Both the position numbers and the translations under genes were made by a program. From Bartonella sp. WD12.1 (GTDB taxonomy: Bacteria > Pseudomonadota > Alphaproteobacteria > Rhizobiales > Rhizobiaceae): a stretch of DNA of 64,000 nucleotides. The notes beneath the pieces were generated by a model. It saw only the letters and a program-made list of their open reading frames with translations, had not been told where the DNA came from and searched no databases. Within the stretch, counting starts at the first letter, position 1. Every line of letters starts with the position of its first letter. Shown one piece after another: positions 18,749 to 28,718 of this stretch. Location: assembly GCF_002022415.1 (NCBI RefSeq), contig NZ_MUBG01000001.1, forward strand, positions 62,001 to 126,000, read 5' to 3'.

Positions 18749-21700
18749 ATGGTTATGCGTCGCGTATTGAAGCATCATGTTTGTTTTTGTTTTTTATCGA
18801 CAGCTCTTCTAGCAGGTGTGTCTCTTATAGCTACCCAAGAAAAAGTATATGCTCAATCACAGGGTGCTTGTAAGGGGGCTGCTGATGGTGGTGATGATGA
18901 ACAGCCGATTGTGTGTGGTGGGACCAGTGATGGGGTGGGTGGGGGTGTGGTGCTGAGTGTGAGTGATGGGGTGCTGAAAAGTGATCGAACTATAGATATG
19001 AGTAAGTACATTGGTATGCCTGCTGTAGAGGTGCGTGGGGGGGCGGATATTATGATGAGTGGTACGCTGAGGGTTACAAATACTGGTGATAGAGGTAGTA
19101 GTGGTAGGAATGAGCCGGCGATTAAGGTGCATGGTGGAGGGAAGCTGAAGTTGATGGAGGCTACTATTGTAGATGTGCATAAGGGGATAGTGGTGGGTGA
19201 TGGGTCTGTTACGGTGGTGACAGGATCGATTGGGGTTAAGAAAGATGGAGTTGTGCTTGAGGTGAAGAATAAGGGGAGGGTGATGTTGAATAGGGGGGTG
19301 AGGGGGGTTGGTACGGGGATAGAGGTAGGGGAAGGCGGTGGGACGGTGGTGTTGGATGGTACGAATTTTACGCAGGTCACAACGGGGATAATGATTAAGG
19401 GGAATGGGGGGAAGGCGAGTGTTAATATGGGGGAGGGAAAGATTACGGTTGGGTCGAGTGGTAGGGGGATTGTGATGCAAGGGCAGGGAGAGGCGAGTGC
19501 TACTGTGATGGGGGGGAGAGATTGTGGGGAGTGGGAGTGTAGTGGGTGCTGTGGTGTCAAGTGGGACGTTGACGTTGATGGGTACGAGTTTTACGAAGGT
19601 CACAATGGGGGCTGAGGTGAGGGGGGGATGTTTAAGATGACTGAGGGGAAGATTGTGGTTACGAGTGCTAATGGTGGAACGGGGCTTAGTGTGTCGGGAC
19701 AGGGGAAAGCTGAGGTGACGAGTGTGAAGATTGTGGGAAATGAGAAGGGTCAGGGGGTGGTGATGATGGGGGAGGGAGAGGTGACGTTGATGGGAACGAC
19801 GGTTGAGAGTTTTTTAACGGGGGTAAGTGTGAGTGATGGGACGGTTAAGATTAATGGGGAGTCGATGATTAAGGCTGCGGGGGATGGGGTAGGGATTAAG
19901 GTGGAGGGAACGGGGAAGGCTGAGGTGATAGGTGCGACGATTGAGGCTAAGGGGGATAGGGCGGTGGGGATTAAGGTGGAGGGACAGGGGAAGGCGAATG
20001 TTACTGTGATGGGGGGAAGATTGTGGGAAAGGGGGATGGGAGTGGTCAGGGGGTGGGTGTGGATATGGCGGGGGAGGGAGAGGTGACGTTGACGAGTGTG
20101 GGGGTGGAGGGGTTTGAAACAGGGGTCAAGGTAAGTAAGGGGATGGTGATGATTAGTGGGGCGTCGACGAAGATTACGGCTAAGGGGCAAAATGCAGTGG
20201 GGCTTCAGATAACGGGAGAGGGGAAGGCTATTGTGACGGGGGCGACGATTACGGCTGAGGGGGATAGGGCGGTGGGGCTTCAGATAACTGGGGGAAAGGC
20301 TGAGGTGACGGGGGCGACGATTAAGGGAAATGGGGGGAGAAGTGGGACGAGTAAGGGGGTGGTGGTGGATACTTTGAGTGAGGAAGGGGTGAAGTTGACG
20401 AATGTGACGATTGAGAGTTTTGCAACGGGGATGGAGGTGAAGAAGGGGACGGTAAAGATTAGTGGGGAGTCGAAGATTGCGGGAATTAGTACGGGGCTTA
20501 GTGTACAGGGGGGAACGGTTACTATGACAAGGGGAACAATTAGTGAAGGGGGGGTATATATGTCGGGGGGGACGTTGATGTTAGAGGGGGTGACGGTTTC
20601 GGGGAATAATGGGGTGAGGATGTCGGGTGGGACGTTTAAGATGATTAGGGGGAAGATTACGGGAAGTGAGACGAGTACGGGGGTAGATATGTCGGGGAAG
20701 GGAGAAGTGACGTTGGAGGAGGTGGATATTTCAGAGGTTACAATGGGGGTGCAGATGTTAGGTGGTAAGAAGCTGACGATGGAGAGAGGGTCGATTACGG
20801 TTGTGGAGAATGGGGTGGGGGTTAGTGTGGAGGGGGGAGAGGAGGTGACGGTTAATTTGGATGGGACGAAGATTACAGGAAGTGGGACTAGTAGGAATGG
20901 GGTGTATGTGGGGAGTTCGGTGACGGGAGCAGTGACGTTGAAGGATGTGATGATTTCACAGGTTAGGAAGGGGGTGGAGGTGAAGGGAGGGGCGACTGCG
21001 AGTTTGACGTTGACGGATGTGATGGTTTCGGGGGTACAGATGGGGGTGAGTATGATGGGAGGGAAGAGTTTGACGATGACTAAGGGGTCGATTGGGTTTA
21101 CGAGGAGTTATGGGGTCTATGTGGGGGGAGAGATGACGGCTAAGTTGACGAAGACGGTGATTACAGGAAGTGGGGGTGGGAATGGTGGGACTGGGGTGTA
21201 TGCAACGGGGGGAGAGGTGACGTTGACGGATGTGACGATTTCACAGGTTGGGACAGGGGTGGATATTTCGGGTGGTAAGAGCTTGACGATGAAGGATGGG
21301 ATGATAAAAGAGTTTACGACAGCGGGGGTGAGTGTGGGGAGATTTGCGACAAGGGCTGACTTGACGGGGACAATAATTACGGGAAAGGGAAGTGGTACGG
21401 GGGTGAAGGTGGAAGATAAGAGGACAAGTGCGAATTTGACGTTGACGAATGTGACGGTTTCAGAAGTTGCAACGGGGGTGGAGATGAATGGGGCGGGGGC
21501 GTTGACGGTGAAGGGTGGGACGATAAAAGGGGTGCAAACGGGGATAGATATGTCAGGAAGTGGGGCGTTGATGATTAGTGGGAGCTCGACGATTGAGTTT
21601 ACAAGCGACAATGGTTATGGAGTATATGTGGGGAAAGATGTGACAAGGGCTACTTTAACGGGGACGAGGATTATGGGAAGGGGAAGTGGTACGGGGGTGT

Positions 21701-23728
21701 ATGTGAAAGGAGGAAATGTGACGTTGGCGTTGACGGATGTGACGGTTTCGGGGATTGAGACAGGGGTGGAGATGAATGGGACGGGGGCATTGATGATCAG
21801 TGGGAGCTCGACGATTCAGTTTACGGGGGAATATGGGGTAAAGGTGGGGAAAGGGGTGACAAGGGCTGACTTGACGGAGACGAAGATTAGGGGAAAGGGA
21901 GGTGGTACAGGGGTGTATGTGGCGCATGAGGGAAAGGTGGCGATGGCGTTGACGGATGTGAATATTTCAGAGGTTACAACGGGGCTGTATATGATGGGTA
22001 ATGGGGCGTTGACGGTGAGTGGAAACTCGACAACGATTAATTTTGCAGGGGGTATGGGGTCTATGTGGGAAGTTCTGTGAAGAGTGCTACTTTAACGAAG
22101 ACGAAGATTATGGGAAAGGGAGGTGGTCAAGGGGTGTATGTAGCGGGGGGAAAGGTGACGTTGACGGATGTGATGGTTTCAAAGGTTGGGATAGGGGTGC
22201 AGATGATGGGGGCGGGGAGCTTGACGATGAATGGGACAACGGAGATTCAGTTTGCGGGGAATTATGGGGTCTATGTGGGAGGAGAGGTGACAAGGGCTGA
22301 GTTAACGAAGACGGTGATTAGGGGAGAGGGGAATGGGAGTGAGTACGGGGTGTACGCAGGGGATAAAGTGATGGGAGAGGTGACGATGACAACAATTACG
22401 AGAGGTGGAAGTGGTGCAGGAATGCATGTGAAGGTGCATGAGATGAGGGGAGCGTTGAGGGGGGCATTGAGGGGGAGAACAGTGAGATTAGAGGGGGTAC
22501 AGATTTCAGGAGTGCAAAAGGGGGTACATGTAACGGGAGGTGGGACGTTGATGATAGAAGGAAGCTCGATAATTCAGTTTACGGGGGAGTATGGGGTAAA
22601 GGTGGGGGAAAAGGTGACAAATGCGAGTTTGAAGGATGTGAAGATTACAGGAAGTGGGAAAGCTGAGAAGTATGGAATGGGAGTGTATGTGGGGGAGGAG
22701 ATGTGACGGTTAGGGGAGGGAGCAGTGATCAGGAGATGCATGTGGAAATACATGCGATGAGGGAAGCATTGAGGGGGGCATTGAGGGAGAGAACAGTGAG
22801 ATTAGAGGGGGTACAGATTTCAGGGGTGCAAAAAGGGGTACATGTGACGGGAGGTGGGACGTTGACAATGAATCAGGGATCGATTGAGTTTAAAGGGAAT
22901 GGTTATGGGGTGTATGTGGGAAAAGGGGTGACAAAGGCTGACTTGACGGGGACGAAGATTACGGGAGAGGGTAAGGGGGTGGGTGTATATGCAATGGGAG
23001 GGAGAACGATGGTAATGGCATTGACGGATGTGAAGATTTCGGGGGTTGGAATGGGAATATTTGCAGCGGGGGGTGGGATGTTGGCGATAGGGGGAACCTC
23101 TACGATTGGGTTTCAAGGGAAGTATGGGGTCTATGTGGGGGGAGAGATGACGGCTAAGTTGACGAAGACGGTGATTACAGGAAGTGGGGAAGCTGTGAGG
23201 AGTGGTACGGGGGTGTATGTGAATGGAGGAGCGGCATGGTTGGGTGGTACTACCCTGAAAAGTGTCGCAAAAGGTATGACTGTCGAAAATGGGATTGTGG
23301 TCATGCAGAATGGGGTGATAAAGTTTCATGGAGAGCATGGGGTACTTCTCAAGCAGGGGAATGCTTTGTTAGTCAATGTGGGGATGAAGTATGAAGGTAA
23401 TAATGCTGATACTACTTTCCTCAAGGTTGATGCAACGGAGGGTGCAAACAAGGCAGATATTAAGGGGGCGCTCATCAAAATCGACGGACAGGGTAAAGGG
23501 CTAGGCGTTCATGTGATGAATGGTGGGCGTGTCATGTTAAAAAATACGGTCCTTGCCAATGTCGTAAAGGGGGTGGATGTTTTTTTTAGAAGGTATGTTT
23601 CATTTATTTTTGCGTTTACTTTCTGTTTCCTGCGTGATGTGTGTTTGTATAGTATTTTTTACCTTATAGATTTATTTTTTTTGTTTTGGGGTATGTGTTT
23701 AGCCTTATTCATTAGATTATTGTGTTGA
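18749..23728 (+). pseudogene. Beta-helix passenger gene, copy C (multiple poly-G frameshifts)
   Basis: The gene retains leader, signal peptide (LIATQEKVYA|QSQG), cysteine pair, coils and the conserved tail, but the frame is broken repeatedly. Fragments are 18749-19615, 19628-20086, 20023-22080, 22065-22706 and 22703-23728. Comparison with sister copies shows the lesions: 7 instead of 6 G at about 19510-19516; an altered segment near 19615-19630 that returns to frame; 6 instead of 7 G near 20011-20016; 5 instead of 6 G at 22048-22052; and 5 instead of 6 G near 22691-22695. Apart from these it is as conserved as its neighbours, which suggests recent damage. The 3' end reads through the next leader with the hydrophobic 8-T frame tail, as in copy B. 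No beta-barrel. Confidence 0.85.
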
Positions 23729-23869
23729 TGAGTGATGTCTTTTGTATAGGTCTCAATGGGGGTATGGCGTTAGATCTGATTTGTATCAGGTGTGTTTTAA
23801 TTTTCGATTCTCGTTTTGCAAATAGTTCGTCTCTTTTGATCCTATTCCGTTAAAGATGATGAGAGGGTT
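23580..23869 (+). repeat. Conserved leader, copy D
   Basis: Leader repeat beginning with an 8-T tract (23580-23587) joined to the end of the copy C passenger. It has GATTATTG and GCAAATAG variants and ends with GATGAGAGGGTT before the ATG. Confidence 0.9.
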
Positions 23870-26800
23870 ATGGTTATGCGTCGCGTATTGAAGCATCATG
23901 TTTGTTTTTGTTTTTTATCGACAGCTCTTCTAGCAGGTGTGTCTCTTATAGCTGCTCAGGAAAAAGTATATGCTGGGTCACAGGGTAATTGTAGGGTGGC
24001 TGTTGATACTGGTAGCGATGGTAGTAAGCCAATTGTGTGTGATGGAAGTGTGATGAGGGGGGATGGGGTGCTGAGTGATGATTGGAATATAGATATGGAT
24101 AAGTACCCTAGTTGGCCTGCTGTAGAGGTGCGTGGGGGGGCAGATATTACGATGAGTGGTACGCTGAGGGTTACAAATGGTGATGGTAGGGATAATACTT
24201 ATCCGGCGATTAAGGTGCATGGTGAAGGGAAGCTGACGTTGATGGATGCTACTATTGTAGATGTGAGTAAGGGGATAGAGGTGGGGGATGGGGCTTCTGT
24301 TACGGTGATGGCAGGATCGATTAAGATTAAGGATGGGGGAGATGCTGTGATTGAGGTGAGTAAGGGGGGAAGGGTGACGTTGATGATGAAGGGACAGGGG
24401 GTGCGTGGAGGGGGAAGTAATAGTACGGGGATAGTGATGGATGGTGGTGGGACGGTTGAATTGATGGGTACGGGTTTTACGGATGTCAAGACAGGGATAA
24501 TGATTAAGGGGAATGGGGGGAAGGCGAGTGTTAATATGGGGGAGGGAAAGATTACAGTTGTGGGGGGTGGTAGGGGGATTGTGATGCAGGGGCAGGGAGA
24601 GGCGAGTGCTACTGTGATGGGGGGAACGATTGAGGGGGGTGGGGGAGTAGTGGGGGCTGAGATGAAGAGTGGGACGTTGACGTTGGTGGGTACGAATTTT
24701 ACGAAGGTCACAACGGGGGCACAGGTGTCGGGGGGGAAGCTGGAAATGACAAAGGGGAAGATTGAGGTTACGAGTACTAATGGTGGAACGGGGCTTAGTG
24801 TGTCGGGACAGGGGAAAGCTGAGGTGACGAGTGTGAAGATTGTGGGAAATGAGAAGGGTCAGGGGGTGGTGATGATGGGGGAGGGAGAGGTGACGTTGAT
24901 GGGAACGACGGTTGAGAGTTTTTCAACGGGGGTGGAGATAAAGAGTGGGACTTCGGGGACGGTGACGTTGACTGGGGGGTCGATGATTAAGGCTGCGGGA
25001 GATGGTGGGGTAGGGATTAAGGTGGAGGGGGGAACGTTGAAGATTAATGGGGAGTCGACGATTGAGGCTAAGGGGACACATGGGGTGGGGATTAAAATAA
25101 TGGAGACGGGGAAGGCGAATGTTACTGTGATGGGGGGGAAGATTGTGGGAAATGAGAGTGGGAGTGGTCGGGGGGTGGGTGTGGATATGGCGGGGGAGAA
25201 TGGGACGGTGACGTTGACTAAGGTAACGGTTTTGGGGTTTGAAACGGGGGTCAAGGTAAGTAAGGGAAAGGTGACTATTAGTGGGGAATCGGCGATTACG
25301 GCTAAGGGGCAAAATGCAGTGGGGGTTGAGGTGAAAGGTACAGGGGTGTTGAAGATTAATGGGGAGTCGACGATTACGGCTGAGGGGGATAATGGGGTGG
25401 GGGTTCGGATAACGGAGACGGGGAAGGCTGAGGTGACGGGGGCGACGATTAAGGGAAATGGGGGGAGAAGTGGGACGAGTAAGGGGGTGGTGGTGAATAC
25501 TTCGGCGACGGAAGAGGTGAAGTTGACGAATGTGACGATTGAGAGTTTTGCAACGGGGATGGAGGTGAAGAAGGGGACGGTAAAGATTAGTGGGGAGTTG
25601 ACGAAGATTGCGGCTACGGGTACGGGGCTTAGTGTGCAGGGGGGAACGGTTACTATGATGGGGGGAACGATTAGTGGCGGGGGGGTGAGTGTGGGGAAAA
25701 CGGGGACGTTGACGTTGGAGGATGTGACGGTTTCGGGGAGTAGTACGGGGGTGAGTGTGACGAGTGGGACGTTTAAGATGAGAAGGGGGTCGATAAAGGG
25801 AAATGGGGGTGGGAATGGTGGGACTGGGGTGTATGCAACGGGGGGAGAGGTGACGTTGGAGGATGTGGAGATTGAAGGGGTTACAACGGGGGTGACGATG
25901 TCGGGTGGTAAGAGCTTGACGATGAAGGATGGGATGATAAAAGAGTTTACGACAGTGGGGGTTAGTGTGGAGGCGGCTGGGGTGGAAAGTGTTAGTTTGG
26001 AGGGGACGAAGATTACAGGAAAGGGGGGTGGGACGAGTAAAGGGGTGTATGTGGGGGGCAAGGTGAAGAGTGCTGAGTTGACGTTGACGGATGTGACGGT
26101 TTCAGAAGTTGCAACGGGGGTGCAGATGTTAGGTGGTAAGAAGCTGACGATGGAGAGAGGGTCGATTACGGTTGTGGAGAATGGGGTGGGGGTTAGTGTG
26201 GAGGGGGGAGAGGAGGTGACGGTTAATTTGGATGGGACGAAGATTACAGGAAAGGGGGGTGGGAATGGGGATGGGAGGAGTAAGGGGTTGAGTGTGGGGA
26301 GAGAGGTGACGGGAGCAGTGACGTTGAAGGATGTGACGATTTCAGAAGTTGCAACGGGGGTGTATGTGAAGAGTGGGGCGACAAAGGCTGAGTTGACGTT
26401 GACGGATGTGACGGTTTCAGAAGTTGCAACGGGGCTGTATATGATGGGAGGGAAGAGTTTGACGATGACTGGGGGGTCGATTGGGTTTACGAGAATGGGG
26501 GTTATGGTGCAGGACGGAGAGGCTAAGTTGATGAATGTGAAGATTACGGGAAGTGGGGATGCTGTGAGGAGTGGTACGGGGGTGTATGCAACGGGGGGAG
26601 AGGTGACGTTGACGGATGTGGAGATTTCAAAGGTTGGGACAGGGGTGGATATTTCGGGTGGTAAGAGCTTGACGATGAAGGATGGGATGATAAAAGAGTT
26701 TACGACAGCGGGGGTGAGTGTGGGGAGATTTGCGACAAGGGCTGACTTGACGGGGACAATAATTACGGGAAAGGGAAGTGGTACGGGGGTGAAGGTGGAG

Positions 26801-28417
26801 GATAGGGCGACTGCGAGTTTGACGTTGACGGATGTGAAGATTTCAAAAGTTGCAACGGGGGTGGAGATGAATGGGACGGGGGCATTGATGATCAGTGGGA
26901 GCTCGACGATTGAGTTTACAAGCGACAATGGTTATGGGGTCTATGTGGGAAGTTCTGTGACAAGGGCTGACTTGAGGAATGTGACGGTTACGGGAAAGGG
27001 AGGTGGTCAAGGGGTGTATGTGGCGCATGAGGGAAAGGTGGCGATGACGTTGGCGGATGTGAAGATTGAGAGGGTTGGAACGGGGGTAAGGATGATGGGG
27101 GGGAATGATCTGACTGTGACAAAAGGGTCGATAACAAATGTGCAAATAGGGGTAGTTATGATGGGTGATGGGGCGTTGACGGTGAGTGGGACAACGGAGA
27201 TTAATTTTGCAGGGGGGTATGGGGTATATGTGGGAAGTTCTGTGAAGAGTGCTACTTTAACGAAGACGAAGATTATGGGAAAGGGAGGTGGTCAAGGGGT
27301 GTATGTAGCGGGGGGAAAGGTGACGTTGACGGATGTGATGGTTTCAAAGGTTGGGATAGGGGTGCAGATGATGGGGGCGGGGAGCTTGACGATGAATGGG
27401 ACAACGGAGATTCAGTTTGCGGGGAATTATGGGGTCTATGTGGGAGGAGAGGTGACAAGGGCTGAGTTAACGAAGACGGTGATTAGGGGAGAGGGGAATG
27501 GGAGTGAGTACGGGGTGTATGCGGGGGATAAAGTGATGGGAGAGGTGACGATGACAACAATTACGAGAGGTGGAAGTGGTGCAGGAATGCATGTGAAGGT
27601 GCATGAGATGAGGGGAGCGTTGAGGGGGGCATTGAGGGGGAGAACAGTGAGATTAGAGGGGGTACAGATTTCAGGAGTGCAAAAAGGGGTACATGTGACG
27701 GGAGGTGGGACGTTGACAATGAATCAGGGATCGATTGAGTTTAAAGGGAATGGTTATGGGGTGTATGTGGGAAAAGGGGTGACAAAGGCTGACTTGACGG
27801 GGACGAAGATTACGGGAGAGGGTAAGGGGGTGGGTGTATATGCAATGGGAGGGAGAACGATGGTAATGACATTGACGGATGTGAAGATTTCGGGGGTTGG
27901 AATGGGAATATTTGCAGCGGGGGGTGGGATGTTGGCGATAGGGGGAACCTCTACGATTGGGTTTCAAGGGAAGTATGGGGTCTATGTGGGGAAAGATGTG
28001 ATGGGAGAGGTGGCGATGACGACAATTACGGGAAGTGGGGAAGCTGTGAGGAGTGGTACGGGGGTGTATGTGAATGGAGGAGCGGCATGGTTGGGTGGTA
28101 CTACCCTGAAAAGTGTCGCAAAAGGTATGACTGTCGAAAATGGGATTGTGGTCATGCAGAATGGGGTGATAAAGTTTCATGGAGAGCATGGGGTACTTCT
28201 CAAGCAGGGGAATGCTTTGTTAGTCAATGTGGGGATGAAGTATGAAGGTAATAATGCTGATACTACTTTCCTCAAGGTTGATGCAACGGAGGGTGCAAAC
28301 AAGGCAGATATTAAGGGGGCGCTCATCAAAATCGACGGACAGGGTAAAGGGCTAGGCGTTCATGTGATGAATGGTGGGCGTGTCATGTTAAAAATACGGT
28401 CCTTGCCAATGTCGTAA
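23870..28417 (+). CDS. Beta-helix passenger protein, copy D (no beta-barrel)
   Basis: 1515-codon ORF, the second longest copy. Signal peptide variant LIAAQEKVYA|GSQG, then GNC...IVC and a coil region that contains nearly every module type found in the array, including the NVQIGVVMMGDGALTVSG and HVKVHEMRGALRGALRG modules. The conserved tail is present, but the A tract in ATGTTAAAAATACGG has five A (28390-28394) where sister copies have six, so the frame shifts and stops at 28417 with the ending LKIRSLPMS instead of LKNTVLANVVKGVD. It therefore lacks the hydrophobic read-through tail. No translocator domain. If translated from the better-spaced second ATG (23876) the product would be exported by the signal peptide; its final location is unknown. 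Confidence 0.85.
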   Translation: MVMRRVLKHHVCFCFLSTALLAGVSLIAAQEKVYAGSQGNCRVAVDTGSDGSKPIVCDGSVMRGDGVLSDDWNIDMDKYPSWPAVEVRGGADITMSGTLRVTNGDGRDNTYPAIKVHGEGKLTLMDATIVDVSKGIEVGDGASVTVMAGSIKIKDGGDAVIEVSKGGRVTLMMKGQGVRGGGSNSTGIVMDGGGTVELMGTGFTDVKTGIMIKGNGGKASVNMGEGKITVVGGGRGIVMQGQGEASATVMGGTIEGGGGVVGAEMKSGTLTLVGTNFTKVTTGAQVSGGKLEMTKGKIEVTSTNGGTGLSVSGQGKAEVTSVKIVGNEKGQGVVMMGEGEVTLMGTTVESFSTGVEIKSGTSGTVTLTGGSMIKAAGDGGVGIKVEGGTLKINGESTIEAKGTHGVGIKIMETGKANVTVMGGKIVGNESGSGRGVGVDMAGENGTVTLTKVTVLGFETGVKVSKGKVTISGESAITAKGQNAVGVEVKGTGVLKINGESTITAEGDNGVGVRITETGKAEVTGATIKGNGGRSGTSKGVVVNTSATEEVKLTNVTIESFATGMEVKKGTVKISGELTKIAATGTGLSVQGGTVTMMGGTISGGGVSVGKTGTLTLEDVTVSGSSTGVSVTSGTFKMRRGSIKGNGGGNGGTGVYATGGEVTLEDVEIEGVTTGVTMSGGKSLTMKDGMIKEFTTVGVSVEAAGVESVSLEGTKITGKGGGTSKGVYVGGKVKSAELTLTDVTVSEVATGVQMLGGKKLTMERGSITVVENGVGVSVEGGEEVTVNLDGTKITGKGGGNGDGRSKGLSVGREVTGAVTLKDVTISEVATGVYVKSGATKAELTLTDVTVSEVATGLYMMGGKSLTMTGGSIGFTRMGVMVQDGEAKLMNVKITGSGDAVRSGTGVYATGGEVTLTDVEISKVGTGVDISGGKSLTMKDGMIKEFTTAGVSVGRFATRADLTGTIITGKGSGTGVKVEDRATASLTLTDVKISKVATGVEMNGTGALMISGSSTIEFTSDNGYGVYVGSSVTRADLRNVTVTGKGGGQGVYVAHEGKVAMTLADVKIERVGTGVRMMGGNDLTVTKGSITNVQIGVVMMGDGALTVSGTTEINFAGGYGVYVGSSVKSATLTKTKIMGKGGGQGVYVAGGKVTLTDVMVSKVGIGVQMMGAGSLTMNGTTEIQFAGNYGVYVGGEVTRAELTKTVIRGEGNGSEYGVYAGDKVMGEVTMTTITRGGSGAGMHVKVHEMRGALRGALRGRTVRLEGVQISGVQKGVHVTGGGTLTMNQGSIEFKGNGYGVYVGKGVTKADLTGTKITGEGKGVGVYAMGGRTMVMTLTDVKISGVGMGIFAAGGGMLAIGGTSTIGFQGKYGVYVGKDVMGEVAMTTITGSGEAVRSGTGVYVNGGAAWLGGTTLKSVAKGMTVENGIVVMQNGVIKFHGEHGVLLKQGNALLVNVGMKYEGNNADTTFLKVDATEGANKADIKGALIKIDGQGKGLGVHVMNGGRVMLKIRSLPMS

Positions 28418-28429
28418 AGGGGGTGGATA

Positions 28430-28718
28430 TTTTTTTAGAAAGTATGTTTCATTTGTTTTTACGTTTACTTTCTGTTTCCTGCGTGATGTGTGTTTGTATA
28501 GGATTTTTTATCTTATAGGTTTATTTTTTTTGTTTTGGGGAGTGTGTTTAGCCTTATTCATTAGATTATTGTGTTGATGAGTGATGTCTTTTGTATAGGT
28601 CTCAATGGGGGTATGGCGTTAGATCTGATTTGTATCAGGTGTGTTTTAATTTTCGATTCTCGTTTTGCAAATAGTTCGTCTCTTTTGATCCTATTCCGTT
28701 AAAGATGATGAGAGGGTT
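28430..28718 (+). repeat. Conserved leader, copy E
   Basis: Leader repeat with a 7-T tract (28430-28436) preceded by GTGGATA rather than GTGGATG, followed by AGAAAG. It carries the GGGAGTGTG, GATTATTG and GCAAATAG variants. Confidence 0.9.
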
